DNA of 64,000 nucleotides from Hymenobacter metallilatus (GTDB lineage: Bacteria > Bacteroidota > Bacteroidia > Cytophagales > Hymenobacteraceae). The position numbers were made by a program, and so were the translations under genes. Positions 1 to 8,601 of this stretch are shown one piece after another. The stretch covers positions 186,001 through 250,000 of the forward strand of contig NZ_RWIS01000006.1 of the NCBI RefSeq assembly GCF_003944705.1, read 5' to 3'. Under the pieces are notes generated by a model. That model was given only the letters and a program-made list of their open reading frames with translations, searched no databases and was not told where the DNA came from. How positions within the stretch are numbered: the first letter of the stretch is position 1; every line of letters starts with the position of its first letter.

Positions 1-397
1 GCAGCGGCAGCCGCACGCAGTTGAAGCCCTTGCTGGCAATGTAGTCGAGGTCGGGCTTGGTGATGAAGTTGGCGCGGTAGTTCTGGTAGAAGGTTTCCAC
101 GGCCGCGTCGGTCATGCCCGCGTTGTAGAGCGTCTTCTTAACCTTACCCTGGGTTTGCTTGCCATCGAGGCCGGGCCAGCCCACCTTCATCATGTAGCCC
201 TCCTGCACGGCCCAGTTGCCCAGGTTCATGCCGTTGAGAATGACCTCCTGGTTGCTGGCATTCACGATGCGCTGCCCATCGGCCCGCAAAAAACTCTGCG
301 CTTGGGCGGCCTGCCCGAGGCCCAAACCGGCCAGTACCAGCGGCAGCTGCCGCAACGCCCGGGCCACGCGGCCCCCCGAAAAAGTACGAATGTTCAT
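1..397 (-). CDS. GH5-like glycoside hydrolase, N-terminal part, cut by the window edge
   Basis: Only the first 132 codons are present; the gene runs off the left edge. The ATG at 397 begins a protein with a basic N-terminus, a hydrophobic stretch and an AQA cleavage site near residue 33, which is a Sec signal peptide. The mature part has GMNLGNWAVQEGYM and later FNCVRLPL, the pattern of the first strands of GH5 beta-glucanases (exo-1,3-glucanase/cellulase type). The catalytic glutamates lie outside the window, so substrate cannot be read. It follows the GH30 gene on the same strand after 168 bp and is probably co-transcribed with it and the sugar transporter. A role in beta-glucan breakdown in the periplasm or outside the cell is inferred. 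Confidence 0.75.
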   Translation of the reverse strand, partial: MNIRTFSGGRVARALRQLPLVLAGLGLGQAAQAQSFLRADGQRIVNASNQEVILNGMNLGNWAVQEGYMMKVGWPGLDGKQTQGKVKKTLYNAGMTDAAVETFYQNYRANFITKPDLDYIASKGFNCVRLPL

Positions 398-565
398 GAA
401 AGTGGGAATTGGTTGTGAAAAAGGAAAAGGAACAAGCCGGTCCTGGGGAGGCCGGAAAGCCGGTTTTACCGGGCCAGGCCCGATGGATGTCGCTAGGTCA
501 CTACCATTTCCCACGCGCCAGCAGGGGCGGGGTACTCTGGGCATTTGGGCGCCGCAAGCGCGGGG

Positions 566-1990
566 TTACCACACGTAGGTGCCGGCCGCCCCGGGCTGCA
601 GCGAGGAGGTTAGGGTTTTGCCCTGGTAGCGGAGGCTGAAGGGTTGGGCCTGGGTGGAATTGTTCTGCACCAGCACCACTTTCTGGCCGTTGGGCGCTTT
701 AAAGGCCACGTTGGGCAGGGTTTCGGAGGCGGTGGAGGCAACGCGCACCGAGCCCGGCCGGACAAACTTACTGGCGTGGGCAATGATGTAGTAGGCATCC
801 TCGCGGGTTACGGTGCTGCCAGCAAGGGTGAGGGCGCCCCGGCACTCGGTGCAGCCCCCAGGCGTGTGCGGGTTCTGCTGGGGGTCGGCGGCTAGGTTCC
901 ACTCCAGCACGGTACGGGCCCAGTTGCGGGTGGCCCCAATCAGCAGGGTGCGTACGTGCCAGGGGAAATTCTCCTCGAACTTACTCATGGAGCCCACCCA
1001 CTGTTCGGTGAAGTACACGTTGCGGTCGGGGTGGGCGTTGTGCACCTGGCTCAGAGCCTCAATGGGGCCGGCGTAGAGGTGAAAGGCCGAGCCGTCCACG
1101 TACTTCTTGGCCTCGGGGTCACCCAGAATGGTCAGGGGGTAGTCGGGCCGGTCAGCGTTATGGTCGTACACGATGATTTTCGTGTCGATTCTGGCGCTCT
1201 GGAAAGCCGGGCCGAGGTGCTTTTTCACAAACTCGGCCTGCTGCTCGGCCAGCATGAGCAGACTGGGGTTATTGCCGGGGTGCAGGGGCTCGTTTTGCAC
1301 CGTAATGGCGTCAATGCGCACGCCCTCGGCCTTCATTCCCTGCACATACTTCACGAAATACTGCGCGTAGGCCGGGTAAAACTCCGGTTTCAGGGAGCCG
1401 CCCTTATAGTTGCCGTTGGTTTTCATCCAGGTCGGCGGCGACCAGGGGGAACCCAGGAGTTTGATGGTGGGGTTGATGGCCAGGATTTCCTTGAGCACCG
1501 GCAGTAGGTGCGCCTTGTCGGGGGCCAGGCTGAATCGGGCCAGGGTGGGGTCGGTCTGGCCTTCCGGCAGGTCATCGTAGCTGAATACAGTGGCGTCCAG
1601 GTCGGAGGCCCCGATACTCAGGCGCAGGTAGCTGACGCCGATGTTGGAGCCATCGGTGGCAAACAGCTCCCGCAGAAGGGCCCGGCGGGCCTCGGGCGCC
1701 ATGCGGTGCAGTAGTTCAGCGCTGCCGCCCGTGAGGCAATACCCAAACCCATCAATGGTCTGGAAGGTCTGCTTATCATCCACCTCAATAACCGGGGTGC
1801 CGGCCACCGGGGCGGTGCTGCTCCAGGCCGGTGCGGCCTGCGGCTGAAACAGCACCGACTTATCGGGGTTCGTCAGCCAGAAGGCGGCCGTGCCCCTGGC
1901 CGGGCCCGACTGGGGCGGGCGCTGGCAGCTGGCGCCCAGCCCAAGGGCGAGCAGGAGCATGGCGGCGGAAGAGCGAAAAATGAGAGACAT
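566..1990 (-). CDS. GH30 family glycoside hydrolase, lipoprotein (beta-glucanase type)
   Basis: The 474-residue protein starts at the ATG at 1990, because this places a short signal peptide directly before a lipobox (LGAS-Cys22). An in-frame ATG eight codons upstream would only extend a non-signal tail. The (beta/alpha)8 GH30 fold is shown by IDGFGYCLTGGSA near residue 80, SPWSPPTWMK, the acid/base in VQNEP (Glu234) and the nucleophile in YFTEQW (Glu329). The C-terminal beta-sandwich found in the family follows. GH30 enzymes are retaining hydrolases; Bacteroidetes relatives include endo-beta-1,6-glucanases and glucosylceramidase-like enzymes, so the exact substrate is open. The lipid anchor suggests the cell surface or periplasm. 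It lies between the sugar transporter and the GH5 gene in one transcription unit. Confidence 0.88.
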   Translation of the reverse strand: MSLIFRSSAAMLLLALGLGASCQRPPQSGPARGTAAFWLTNPDKSVLFQPQAAPAWSSTAPVAGTPVIEVDDKQTFQTIDGFGYCLTGGSAELLHRMAPEARRALLRELFATDGSNIGVSYLRLSIGASDLDATVFSYDDLPEGQTDPTLARFSLAPDKAHLLPVLKEILAINPTIKLLGSPWSPPTWMKTNGNYKGGSLKPEFYPAYAQYFVKYVQGMKAEGVRIDAITVQNEPLHPGNNPSLLMLAEQQAEFVKKHLGPAFQSARIDTKIIVYDHNADRPDYPLTILGDPEAKKYVDGSAFHLYAGPIEALSQVHNAHPDRNVYFTEQWVGSMSKFEENFPWHVRTLLIGATRNWARTVLEWNLAADPQQNPHTPGGCTECRGALTLAGSTVTREDAYYIIAHASKFVRPGSVRVASTASETLPNVAFKAPNGQKVVLVQNNSTQAQPFSLRYQGKTLTSSLQPGAAGTYVW

Positions 1991-2021
1991 GGGGCGGAAA
2001 GAATAGGCAAGCAAGTGGCCG

Positions 2022-2043
2022 TCAATCGAATCCGTTCGATTGA
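2022..2043 (-). promoter_or_regulatory. 9-bp perfect inverted repeat between transporter and GH30 genes
   Basis: TCAATCGAA (2022-2030), loop TCCG, TTCGATTGA (2035-2043). It lies 32 bp before the GH30 start codon and after the transporter stop, inside a presumed operon. There is no T-run, so it is not a typical terminator. It could be an mRNA-processing or stabilising hairpin, or an operator of a LacI-type regulator. Only the symmetry is seen; the role is inferred. Confidence 0.4.
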
Positions 2044-2097
2044 AAAGGCAGGAAATCAGCAGCGGGAAGGGTGGCGGAGCGGTACCGGCCGGCTAGT

Positions 2098-3393
2098 TTA
2101 GACTTGAGCAGGTTTGTGGCCTTTCAGGCCGTACCACATGATATAGAGGTAGCAGAGTACGGGCAGCACAAAGGCCCAGCGTAGCGCATGAATGCCGCCG
2201 CCGCCAATAGTGCTGTCGGCAATCATACCGAACAATGGAGGAATAATAGCCCCCCCCACAATAGAGGCCGACAGCATACCCGAGGCATCTTCGGTATGAC
2301 GGCCCAGGCCGGCTACAGCCAGGGTAAAAATTACCGGGAACATAATAGAGTTCATCAGCCCCACAGCCAATAGGCTGTACATGGCCACTGGTCCGGTGGT
2401 ATTGATGGAAATCAGTACTAGTACAACAGCGCCAATGGCATTGAAGAACAGTACTCTACTGGGTTTAACAGTGCGTAACAGGAAGATGCCCAAGAAACGC
2501 CCTACCATGGCCGCACCCCAATAGAACGACACTTTGTAACCAGCACTTTCGGGGCTCAGATTCATTACCTCGGGCTGGCTGAGGTACTTCACAATGTGCG
2601 CGCCAATTACCACTTCAGCGCCTACGTAAGTGAAAATACCCACCAGGCCCAGCAGCAGATGCTTGTAATGCCAGGCGCGGCGCGTGTCGCCCGCTTCGGC
2701 GGGGGCGTGGATGATGGTGGGTAGTTTCAGAAAAGCCAGTAGCAGACTAATCAGAATCAAGACGCCTCCAATGCCCAGATACAGATTCTGAACGGGCGAC
2801 ACATCCAGAGCGGCAGCCTGCGCCGCCGACAATTTTTTAAGGTTGGGGAGTTTAGAAAGAATCAGCGCGGAGCCCAGGATGGGAGCAATGGTAGTAGCTA
2901 ACGAGTTGAAGGCTTGGGTAAGGGTAAGGCGGGAGGAAGCCGTTTCGGGTGGCCCCAGAATGGCTACGTAGGGGTTACCAGCCACTTGCAGCGTCACAAT
3001 ACCGCTAGCCAGGATAAAAAGTGCTCCTAGAAACAAAGGGAAAGTTCGGCCTTCGGCGGCCGGATAGAACAGAAAAGCTCCCAGTGCGGCTACCAGAAAG
3101 CCCACCAGCATACCCTTTTTGTAGCCTAACTTCTTTACCACCAAACCTGCCGGAATTCCCATTATCAGGTAAGCGCCAAAAAAACAGGAATTTACCAGAT
3201 TGGCTTTGGCATTATTAAGTGTGAATAAGCCTTGTAGGTAGGGCATCAGAATGTCATTCAACACCGTGATGAAACCCATCATGAAAAACAGCACCGTGAG
3301 CGAGGCCAGGGCGGGGGTGTAATTGGGCACTTCGGTGCCTGGGGGCGTGGCGGGCGGTTTGGGAAGGGTAGGAGCGGAAATGGGAGCAGCCAT
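2098..3393 (-). CDS. Sugar:H+ symporter of the FucP/GluP MFS family
   Basis: The 431-residue protein has about 12 hydrophobic segments and matches the FucP/GluP branch of the major facilitator superfamily. Markers are FFMMGFITVLNDILMPYL in helix 1, the FFGAYLIMGIPAG and KKLGYKKGM loop between helices 2 and 3, and NPYVAILGPPETASSRLTLTQAFNSL. Members import fucose, glucose, galactose or other monosaccharides with protons across the inner membrane. The N-terminus carries a proline-rich tail of about 25 residues before helix 1. It is the first gene of the minus-strand unit that continues into GH30 and GH5, which points to uptake of the monosaccharide they release, probably glucose. Confidence 0.9.
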   Translation of the reverse strand: MAAPISAPTLPKPPATPPGTEVPNYTPALASLTVLFFMMGFITVLNDILMPYLQGLFTLNNAKANLVNSCFFGAYLIMGIPAGLVVKKLGYKKGMLVGFLVAALGAFLFYPAAEGRTFPLFLGALFILASGIVTLQVAGNPYVAILGPPETASSRLTLTQAFNSLATTIAPILGSALILSKLPNLKKLSAAQAAALDVSPVQNLYLGIGGVLILISLLLAFLKLPTIIHAPAEAGDTRRAWHYKHLLLGLVGIFTYVGAEVVIGAHIVKYLSQPEVMNLSPESAGYKVSFYWGAAMVGRFLGIFLLRTVKPSRVLFFNAIGAVVLVLISINTTGPVAMYSLLAVGLMNSIMFPVIFTLAVAGLGRHTEDASGMLSASIVGGAIIPPLFGMIADSTIGGGGIHALRWAFVLPVLCYLYIMWYGLKGHKPAQV

Positions 3394-4065
3394 GGTGGGA
3401 AGGAAAAAGGGAAAAATGTCAGGATGAAGAAGGAACCTGCAACATCGGTTCTTTTCCGCAAAGTAACCGATAGGTACTGGTAGGTTTCCGCTTACTCACC
3501 CGCAAGGACCGGCCCTGCTCCCCTTCAGCAAAGCCGGCCCCAAACCCCCGGTCAGTCTAGCGAACCTGCCAGGGCGGGAAAATCCGGGTGCGCTGGTGTG
3601 CACCCGGGAAAAAATTGCTGGTAAGAATGGTGCCGGATGAGGAAGCCGGTAGCCGACTACCAGATCTGCTAACAGGCGCAAAGACAAAAATGGCGTTGGG
3701 AGAGGTAGGCAACCAAACCAAATATCTGGGTGGGGTGAGCAGAAAACAAACCGTAAAAGGCGGTTTCTATTCCGGAGGACCCTGTTTCAAGCACTTACCA
3801 CACACGCAAAAACGGCTGTCTTGCAAAAACCCAATGGCCAGCCGCCGCTAACTGTAACGGATAAGAAACAACAAAAAAAGATGCGGCTTACAGACGCTGA
3901 TCTGCCGGCGAATCGTGAGCCGCTCCGGGCGTCACCGGCAGTAGTTCTTGGCTTATTTCAGCCGCAGGCGGGCAGTAGGCTAACAGCTTTCAGTGTGCTG
4001 CTGCGCGCTGCTAGTAACACGCGGCGCTACAGCTGCACACCATACACCTAGTACAAACACCAGAA
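3394..4065. other. Long intergenic region without a supported gene
   Basis: About 670 bp between the transporter start and the helicase terminator. No reading frame here has family-like sequence, and no tRNA fold was noticed. It contains a small hairpin with 8-bp arms (CCGGGTGC at 3584-3591, GCACCCGG at 3600-3607) followed by an A-run, which in the minus direction is a T-run before the stem. The transporter promoter should lie near 3440-3460, where the minus strand reads TTACTTTGCGG, one base short of the TAnnTTTG consensus. Confidence 0.4.
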
Positions 4066-4103
4066 AGCCGGCTGGGAGTAGCCGGAGCTACTCCCAGCCG
4101 GCT
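4066..4103 (-). terminator. Terminator hairpin after dbpA
   Basis: Perfect 16-bp arms (4066-4081 and 4088-4103) with a 6-nt loop lie 36 bp past the helicase stop codon. On the minus strand the stem is followed by TTTCTGG, a weak T-tract. Nothing is encoded to the left for over 600 bp. Confidence 0.65.
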
Positions 4104-4139
4104 ACAGGCTACGGGTACAGGCCTCGTACGGGCCGGGCG

Positions 4140-5534
4140 CTAGGCCACCACCGATACGCGCACTTTCTTGCCTTTCACTTTGGCCCCGGCCAGCCGCTCG
4201 GCTACTTCCTGAGCCTGCTGGCGCGGCACGGCCACGTAGCTGTAATAGTCGAACACCTCAATGTGACCTACCTCTTCGCGGGAAACCCCACCCACATTCA
4301 CGAAGGCCCCCACCAGGTCGTGGGCGCTTACTTTATCCTTCTTGCCCGCCGAAACGTGGAGGGTTACATTTTCGGGGCGGGGTGCTTTGGGAGCAGCCGG
4401 GGGCAGCTTGGGGGCGTGCATCTGCTGCCACCGGATGCCGGCCGCCACGGGCCACTTCTTTACGTGGGCCAACTCCTTATCCGTTACCAGAATGTGGGCG
4501 GTACCCTCGGCCCCGGCCCGGGCGGTGCGGCCTGCCCGGTGCTGGAAGGCATCGGCCTTGTCGGGGGCATCGTACTGCACCACCGTATCCAGCTGGGTTA
4601 CGTCGATGCCGCGGGCAGCTACATCAGTGGCCACCAGGGCCTGGCTGGAGCCGTTGCGCAGCTTGAGTAGAGCTTTGTCGCGCTCCGGCTGGGGCATTTT
4701 GCCGTGCAGCACCTCGGCCGCTACGCCCCGGCCCACCAAAAAGCGTGTAAGCTCCATGCACCGCTCCCGGGTGTTGCAGAAGATGAGGGCCCGGCCGGTG
4801 GCGGGCTGCTGGAGCAGGTGCAGCAGGGCCGCCGGCTTCTTCTCCACAGTGCCCACGTGGCCCAGCAGCGTCAGGTTTTCGGGCAGCTCGTCGGTGTCTT
4901 CGCCAGCATTCACCACCCGGGGCCGCGTCAGGTTCTTCCGGATCAGCTCCAGCACCTTATCCGACATAGTGGCCGAGAACAACAGGGTTTGGCGGCGGCG
5001 GGGCAGGCGCTTCACAATTTCCACCAGCTCATCCTGAAAGCCCAGTTCCAGCAGCTTGTCGGCCTCGTCCAGAATCAGAGTTTTGAGCTGGTTGGGCACA
5101 ATGCTGCGCCGCTCGAAGTGGTCGAGCAGGCGGCCGGGCGTGGCCACTACCACGTGCGGGGCCTGGGTAAGAGAGGCCGTTTCTTCGCGGAAAGCGTGCC
5201 CCCCGTAGAACGCGGCCACCCGCAGGTTAGGCAGAAACTTGCCCAGCTTTTTGAGGGCGTCGCGCACTTGTAGGGCCAGTTCCCGGGCCGGCACCAGCAC
5301 AATTACCTGCACGGCGTCGGTTTTGAGGTCGAGGAGCTGCAACACGGAAAGGCCGTAGGCAGCAGTTTTGCCCGAGCCGGTGGGCGCCTGTCCCGCTACG
5401 TCCTGGCCGGCCAGCGCCATAGGTACCACCTGCTCCTGCACGGGAGTGGGCGTCTGGAACTGGAGTTCGTCCAGGGCCTGAAGCAGTTCAGGGGCCAGGC
5501 CCAGGTCGGCGAAGGAAGCAGGTATTGCAGTCAT
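4140..5534 (-). CDS. dbpA: DEAD-box ATP-dependent RNA helicase DbpA
   Basis: The 464-residue protein has both RecA-like helicase lobes: Q motif (PTPVQEQ), Walker A (PTGSGKT), PARELALQV, DEAD, SAT, and ARGIDV/HRAGRTARAG in lobe 2. The last 75 residues form a DbpA RNA-binding domain (pfam03880) with VGAFVNVGGVSREEVGHIEVFDYYS. That domain ties the family to hairpin 92 of 23S rRNA and late assembly of the 50S subunit. The start at 5534 gives an N-terminus aligned with E. coli DbpA; five more codons upstream are possible. A good promoter box (TACCTTTG on the minus strand, 5551-5558) sits 17 bp upstream. It is monocistronic with its own terminator. Confidence 0.9.
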   Translation of the reverse strand: MTAIPASFADLGLAPELLQALDELQFQTPTPVQEQVVPMALAGQDVAGQAPTGSGKTAAYGLSVLQLLDLKTDAVQVIVLVPARELALQVRDALKKLGKFLPNLRVAAFYGGHAFREETASLTQAPHVVVATPGRLLDHFERRSIVPNQLKTLILDEADKLLELGFQDELVEIVKRLPRRRQTLLFSATMSDKVLELIRKNLTRPRVVNAGEDTDELPENLTLLGHVGTVEKKPAALLHLLQQPATGRALIFCNTRERCMELTRFLVGRGVAAEVLHGKMPQPERDKALLKLRNGSSQALVATDVAARGIDVTQLDTVVQYDAPDKADAFQHRAGRTARAGAEGTAHILVTDKELAHVKKWPVAAGIRWQQMHAPKLPPAAPKAPRPENVTLHVSAGKKDKVSAHDLVGAFVNVGGVSREEVGHIEVFDYYSYVAVPRQQAQEVAERLAGAKVKGKKVRVSVVA

Positions 5535-5550
5535 AAAGCAGTATTTCACG

Positions 5551-5558
5551 CAAAGGTA
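5551..5558 (-). promoter_or_regulatory. TAnnTTTG -7 box for dbpA
   Basis: The minus strand reads TACCTTTG, an exact match to the Bacteroidota sigma-A -7 consensus. It is 17 bp before the dbpA start, giving a very short leader. Confidence 0.6.
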
Positions 5559-5580
5559 CGCTTTATGAATGGGTGGATGG

Positions 5581-5738
5581 GTTGATTGTTGGTTGTTGAT
5601 TGTTTTGTCATCCTGAGCAGCGCGAAGGATCTTATTACGTTTGAACGAGTCGTTGTCACGAGTATCGTTCCAGCGTGATTAAGTCCTTCGCGCTGCTCAG
5701 GATGACAAGCGACCAACAACTAACTATCAACAATCACC
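5581..5738. repeat. Heptad-repeat arms enclosing a REP-like hairpin
   Basis: The left arm is three 7-bp units GTTGATT, GTTGGTT, GTTGATT (5581-5601). The right arm (5710-5738) is its degenerate inverse, and read on the minus strand also has 7-bp spacing. Between them are perfect 25-bp inverted arms beginning TTGTCATCCTGAGC (5605-5629 and 5684-5708) around a 54-bp loop. The element fills the space between the BrkB-like stop and dbpA. The inner hairpin belongs to the GTCATCCTGAGC..CGAAGGATCT type of REP sequence common in environmental bacteria. Confidence 0.75.
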
Positions 5739-6680
5739 CTACTTCTCCTCGGGCACATCAACCAGTTTGTAGCGAATGGCGGATTTCTTGGGGCGGATGT
5801 CGAGGCCGACGTAGTGGGCGTAGGCTTTGGTGAAACAGGCCCCGAAGTAGAAAATCATAGCCGAATAGAATACGAACAGCAGTACCAGTACAATGCTGGA
5901 GGCCGGGCCATAGATGGGCCCCAGGTTGCGGGGCACCAGCAGAAACCCCAGCACATTCTCGCCCAGGTCAATGAGCACGGCCGTGAGCAGGGCGCCCCGC
6001 CACACCGCCTTGGGCGGCACCTTGGCGCTGCTCAGGTTGCGGAACGTAACGCCGCACCAGGCCGTGAGAATAAGCAGGGAAAACAGCTGATTACCGATTT
6101 TGAACAGCGCCGTGCTGAACAACGCGCCAAAATCGTGGGCGTAATGCGCCAGAAAAGCCAGGGCCGCATCCGATAGAAATGCCAGCATCGACAGTAACCC
6201 GGTTGCCAGCAGCAGGCCCAGGGAGCGGCTCCGTTCCTTCAGTACCTTGCGGAACTGCCCGGTGCTGCGCCGCACCCGCACCTGCCACAGCTGATTGAGC
6301 GAGTTCTGAATCACGCCGAATAGTGTGGTGGCAATAAACACCAGAAACCCAAACCCCAGCCAGGTAACCAGGCGGCTCCGCTCGATATTGGTTACGTTCT
6401 GCAGAATCTGCTCCACAAGGCCCGCCGCCGAGGAGCCCAGTAGGTGAGAAAGTTTGGTGAGCAACAGCACCCGCACCTGGGAGCGGGAGTAGAGGGAGCC
6501 CAGCAGCTGAATCAGGATAATGACGATGGGCGGCAGAGCAAACGTGGTGAAGAACGCCGTGGCCGCCCCCAGGCGCAGCGGGTCGTTGGCGGCAAACTCC
6601 CGGGCCGCCCGGCGCAGCAGAATCAGGAAGTCGGGAAAGAAATGACGTCCGGCGTGCCCGGACTGGTGTACTTTTGTCAT
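5739..6680 (-). CDS. YihY/BrkB family inner-membrane protein
   Basis: The 313-residue protein has about six hydrophobic helices and the family signature LRLGAATAFFTTFALPPIVIIL near the N-terminus. Further matches are the loop with NQLWQVR and the C-terminal GPIYGPASSIVLVLLFVFYSAMIFYFGACFTKAY region. This is the BrkB/YihY (formerly ribonuclease BN-like) family; its biochemical role is unsettled. The ATG at 6680 gives the usual cytoplasmic tail, while upstream codons read as non-coding. A near-consensus -7 box (TACCTTCG on the minus strand, 6730-6737) lies 50 bp upstream. It is divergent from the DUF2062 gene. Confidence 0.85.
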   Translation of the reverse strand: MTKVHQSGHAGRHFFPDFLILLRRAAREFAANDPLRLGAATAFFTTFALPPIVIILIQLLGSLYSRSQVRVLLLTKLSHLLGSSAAGLVEQILQNVTNIERSRLVTWLGFGFLVFIATTLFGVIQNSLNQLWQVRVRRSTGQFRKVLKERSRSLGLLLATGLLSMLAFLSDAALAFLAHYAHDFGALFSTALFKIGNQLFSLLILTAWCGVTFRNLSSAKVPPKAVWRGALLTAVLIDLGENVLGFLLVPRNLGPIYGPASSIVLVLLFVFYSAMIFYFGACFTKAYAHYVGLDIRPKKSAIRYKLVDVPEEK

Positions 6681-6786
6681 GGGAGGCGCGTACAATCTGC
6701 CGGCGCGCTGCCAAACAGAACACAAGTTGCGAAGGTAGCATCCGGTTTCTGCATCGCCCACCCCTTTTTTTGCTCCTGGTTTCTCT

Positions 6787-7320
6787 GTGCAGCCACCCCT
6801 AACTCCTCCAACCACTACCATACCTGCCGAGCCTGCCCCGGGCTGGTGGCGCCGCCGCGTAGTGCAGCCGGTGCTCAACCTGCTGCGCCAAGGCCTCACG
6901 CCCCATCAGCTGGCCCTTACGGCGGTGCTGGGTACGGCGGCGGGCCTGGTACCCATGCTGGGCATTACCACGCTGCTCGCTACGTTTGCGGCGGTGCGCC
7001 TGCGCCTGAACGTGGCCGCGGCTTTGCTGATTGCTCACCTCTGGAGCCCGGTGCAGCTCCTGCTCATCATTCCATTTATGCGCCAGGGCGCCCTGCTCTG
7101 GGGCGGGCACAGCCCCCCGCTCACGCTCACTAAGCTGCAATACCTGTTTGGCCACAACTGGGTAGCGGCCCTGAAACTGCTCTGGCACGCAATACTGGGG
7201 GCTTTGGCGTTGTGGGCTGGTACTTTTCTGGTGTTGGGCCCGCTGCTATATCTTCTGCTCCGGCCGGTGCTGGCCCACCTGCTGCGCAAGCGCGCCGCGC
7301 CGGCCGAGGCCGCCGGATAA
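6787..7320 (+). CDS. DUF2062 domain membrane protein
   Basis: The 177-residue protein starts at a GTG (6787); no closer ATG keeps the conserved N-terminus. It has three to four hydrophobic segments and the DUF2062 pattern: RQGLTPHQLALTAVLGTAAGLVPMLG, then NVAAALLIAHLWSPVQL and a pair of C-terminal helices. The domain is often found beside glycosyltransferases or alone; function unknown. It is divergent from the BrkB-like gene and convergent with sseB, sharing the terminator at 7388-7419. Confidence 0.8.
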   Translation: MQPPLTPPTTTIPAEPAPGWWRRRVVQPVLNLLRQGLTPHQLALTAVLGTAAGLVPMLGITTLLATFAAVRLRLNVAAALLIAHLWSPVQLLLIIPFMRQGALLWGGHSPPLTLTKLQYLFGHNWVAALKLLWHAILGALALWAGTFLVLGPLLYLLLRPVLAHLLRKRAAPAEAAG

Positions 7321-7387
7321 CAATGCCCCAGGTGTCTTCTGCTTTGGCGGGTAAGAAACTCGGTAGGGTCAACTATTTTTTACAAAA

Positions 7388-7419
7388 AAAGCCCCTGCAC
7401 GGATAAATGCAGGGGCTTT
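7388..7419. terminator. Bidirectional terminator between convergent genes
   Basis: AAAGCCCCTGCA (7388-7399) pairs with TGCAGGGGCTTT (7408-7419) over an 8-nt loop. An A-run precedes the stem and T's follow it, so it can serve both the DUF2062 gene and the SseB gene. Confidence 0.85.
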
Positions 7420-7439
7420 CTGGCTAAGGGGCCGGGCGG

Positions 7440-8420
7440 TTATGCCCGCTGATATACTGGCTCGGTGGTCAGTAGGTACTGCACCAGAGGCTCTTCCGAG
7501 GCCGGGTCAATCAGCATCAGATCCACGAATTGGGTTTCGCCGATTTTACCTTGAATGACGGGACCCAGTTCCTGCAGGAAGGCCGGATCTTTCTCCTCCG
7601 TGTCGAAGGCCACGAGCAGGCGGGCTTCCTGGGGGTTATGCTGCATACGCATTTCCGTGAGGTACACCGTCCGAATGGCGGGCTGGGTGGCGCAGTACTC
7701 GCGCAACGAGTCCATCAGCTCGGTGGGAGCGGGTTCCGGCTGATGCAAGGATACCTGCATATCCGGCGGGGGCGTAGCGTCAAACAGCTGCCCGGCCAGT
7801 AAGGCGTCAATTTCGCCCGCTTCCAGCAGCTTACCCACAGCCGAGAACGGGTTCAAGGCGCAGTCGGCTCCCTTCACCATCGTAAAGAAATCGTGGCCGC
7901 GCAGGCGCAGGAAGGCTACGCTGCCTTCGGGCACGGCTCCGTTGTCGTGGATACGCTCGGGGGCGGTGAAAACGGCAATTTTACCATCGTGCAAAGCCTG
8001 GAGCTGAATTTCCATGCCTTCAGTGGGCGTTACCTCGCCGGGCTCCTGGCCTTCTTTGGCGGCCATTACTACCGTTACTTCTTCGCCCAGCAACGCCTGG
8101 TAGAAGGGGCTACGGAACTGTGGCTCCACGGCGGCCTGCATCAGCAGCTGCTCCAGAATATTCAGGGGCTGAAAATCGGGCAGCTGAGGCGGCTGACCTT
8201 CAACACCGGGCAGCGGAATAGGCGGGGCCGGTGGAATGTTGAGAGCCGGGGCGGGAGCCGGCGCGGCGGGCATCTGATAGTTGGAGCCCTTGTAGCGCGG
8301 ACCGGAAGGCGTTGGGGCCTCGGAAGAAGCTTCGGCGGCAGCGGAAGCGCCGGAAGCAGGGGTGGGAGCGGGGGCCGGGGTGCCCTCGTCTTTCTTTTTC
8401 AGGAAGTCAAACAGACCCAT
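7440..8420 (-). CDS. SseB family protein
   Basis: The 326-residue protein begins MGLFDFLKKK, followed by an Ala/Pro/Ser-rich tract to about residue 80. It then has an SseB N-terminal domain (LEQLLMQAAVEPQFRSPFYQALL, residues 87-210) and an SseB C-terminal domain (RTVYLTEMRMQHNPQEARLLVAF to the end). SseB homologues were linked to serine sensitivity in E. coli, but their molecular role is unknown. The protein appears cytoplasmic. It is followed by a terminator and preceded by a degenerate octamer-repeat element, so it is probably transcribed alone. Confidence 0.8.
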   Translation of the reverse strand: MGLFDFLKKKDEGTPAPAPTPASGASAAAEASSEAPTPSGPRYKGSNYQMPAAPAPAPALNIPPAPPIPLPGVEGQPPQLPDFQPLNILEQLLMQAAVEPQFRSPFYQALLGEEVTVVMAAKEGQEPGEVTPTEGMEIQLQALHDGKIAVFTAPERIHDNGAVPEGSVAFLRLRGHDFFTMVKGADCALNPFSAVGKLLEAGEIDALLAGQLFDATPPPDMQVSLHQPEPAPTELMDSLREYCATQPAIRTVYLTEMRMQHNPQEARLLVAFDTEEKDPAFLQELGPVIQGKIGETQFVDLMLIDPASEEPLVQYLLTTEPVYQRA

Positions 8421-8477
8421 AACAAAACAAACAGATGAAAGTGCAAGCTAAGCAGGTTTCCGGGAAGATGCACCTGG

Positions 8478-8600
8478 CGGTGAGATGGTGAAATGGTAAA
8501 ATGGTGAGTTTAACGTTCGGCCAAACCTGGTGGCGCAGTCTGCACAGACAGCCCGGGTAACTCAAGCGGAACGTCAGACCCACCATTCCGCTGCCTCACC
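8478..8600. repeat. Degenerate octamer-repeat inverted element
   Basis: The left arm reads GGTGAGAT, GGTGAAAT, GGTAAAAT, GGTGAGTT (8478-8510), an 8-bp period. The right side (8567-8600), read in reverse, gives a similar GGTGAGG..GGAATGGTGGG..ACGTTC pattern, with many mismatches. It lies between the SseB start and the cytochrome c stop and looks like a decayed copy of the inverted-arm elements seen elsewhere. Confidence 0.55.
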
Positions 8601-8601
8601 A

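Noticed and set aside
3588..4051. Short plus-strand frames in the gap before dbpA
   Set aside because: No family signal, poor codon pattern and no promoter; treated as non-coding.
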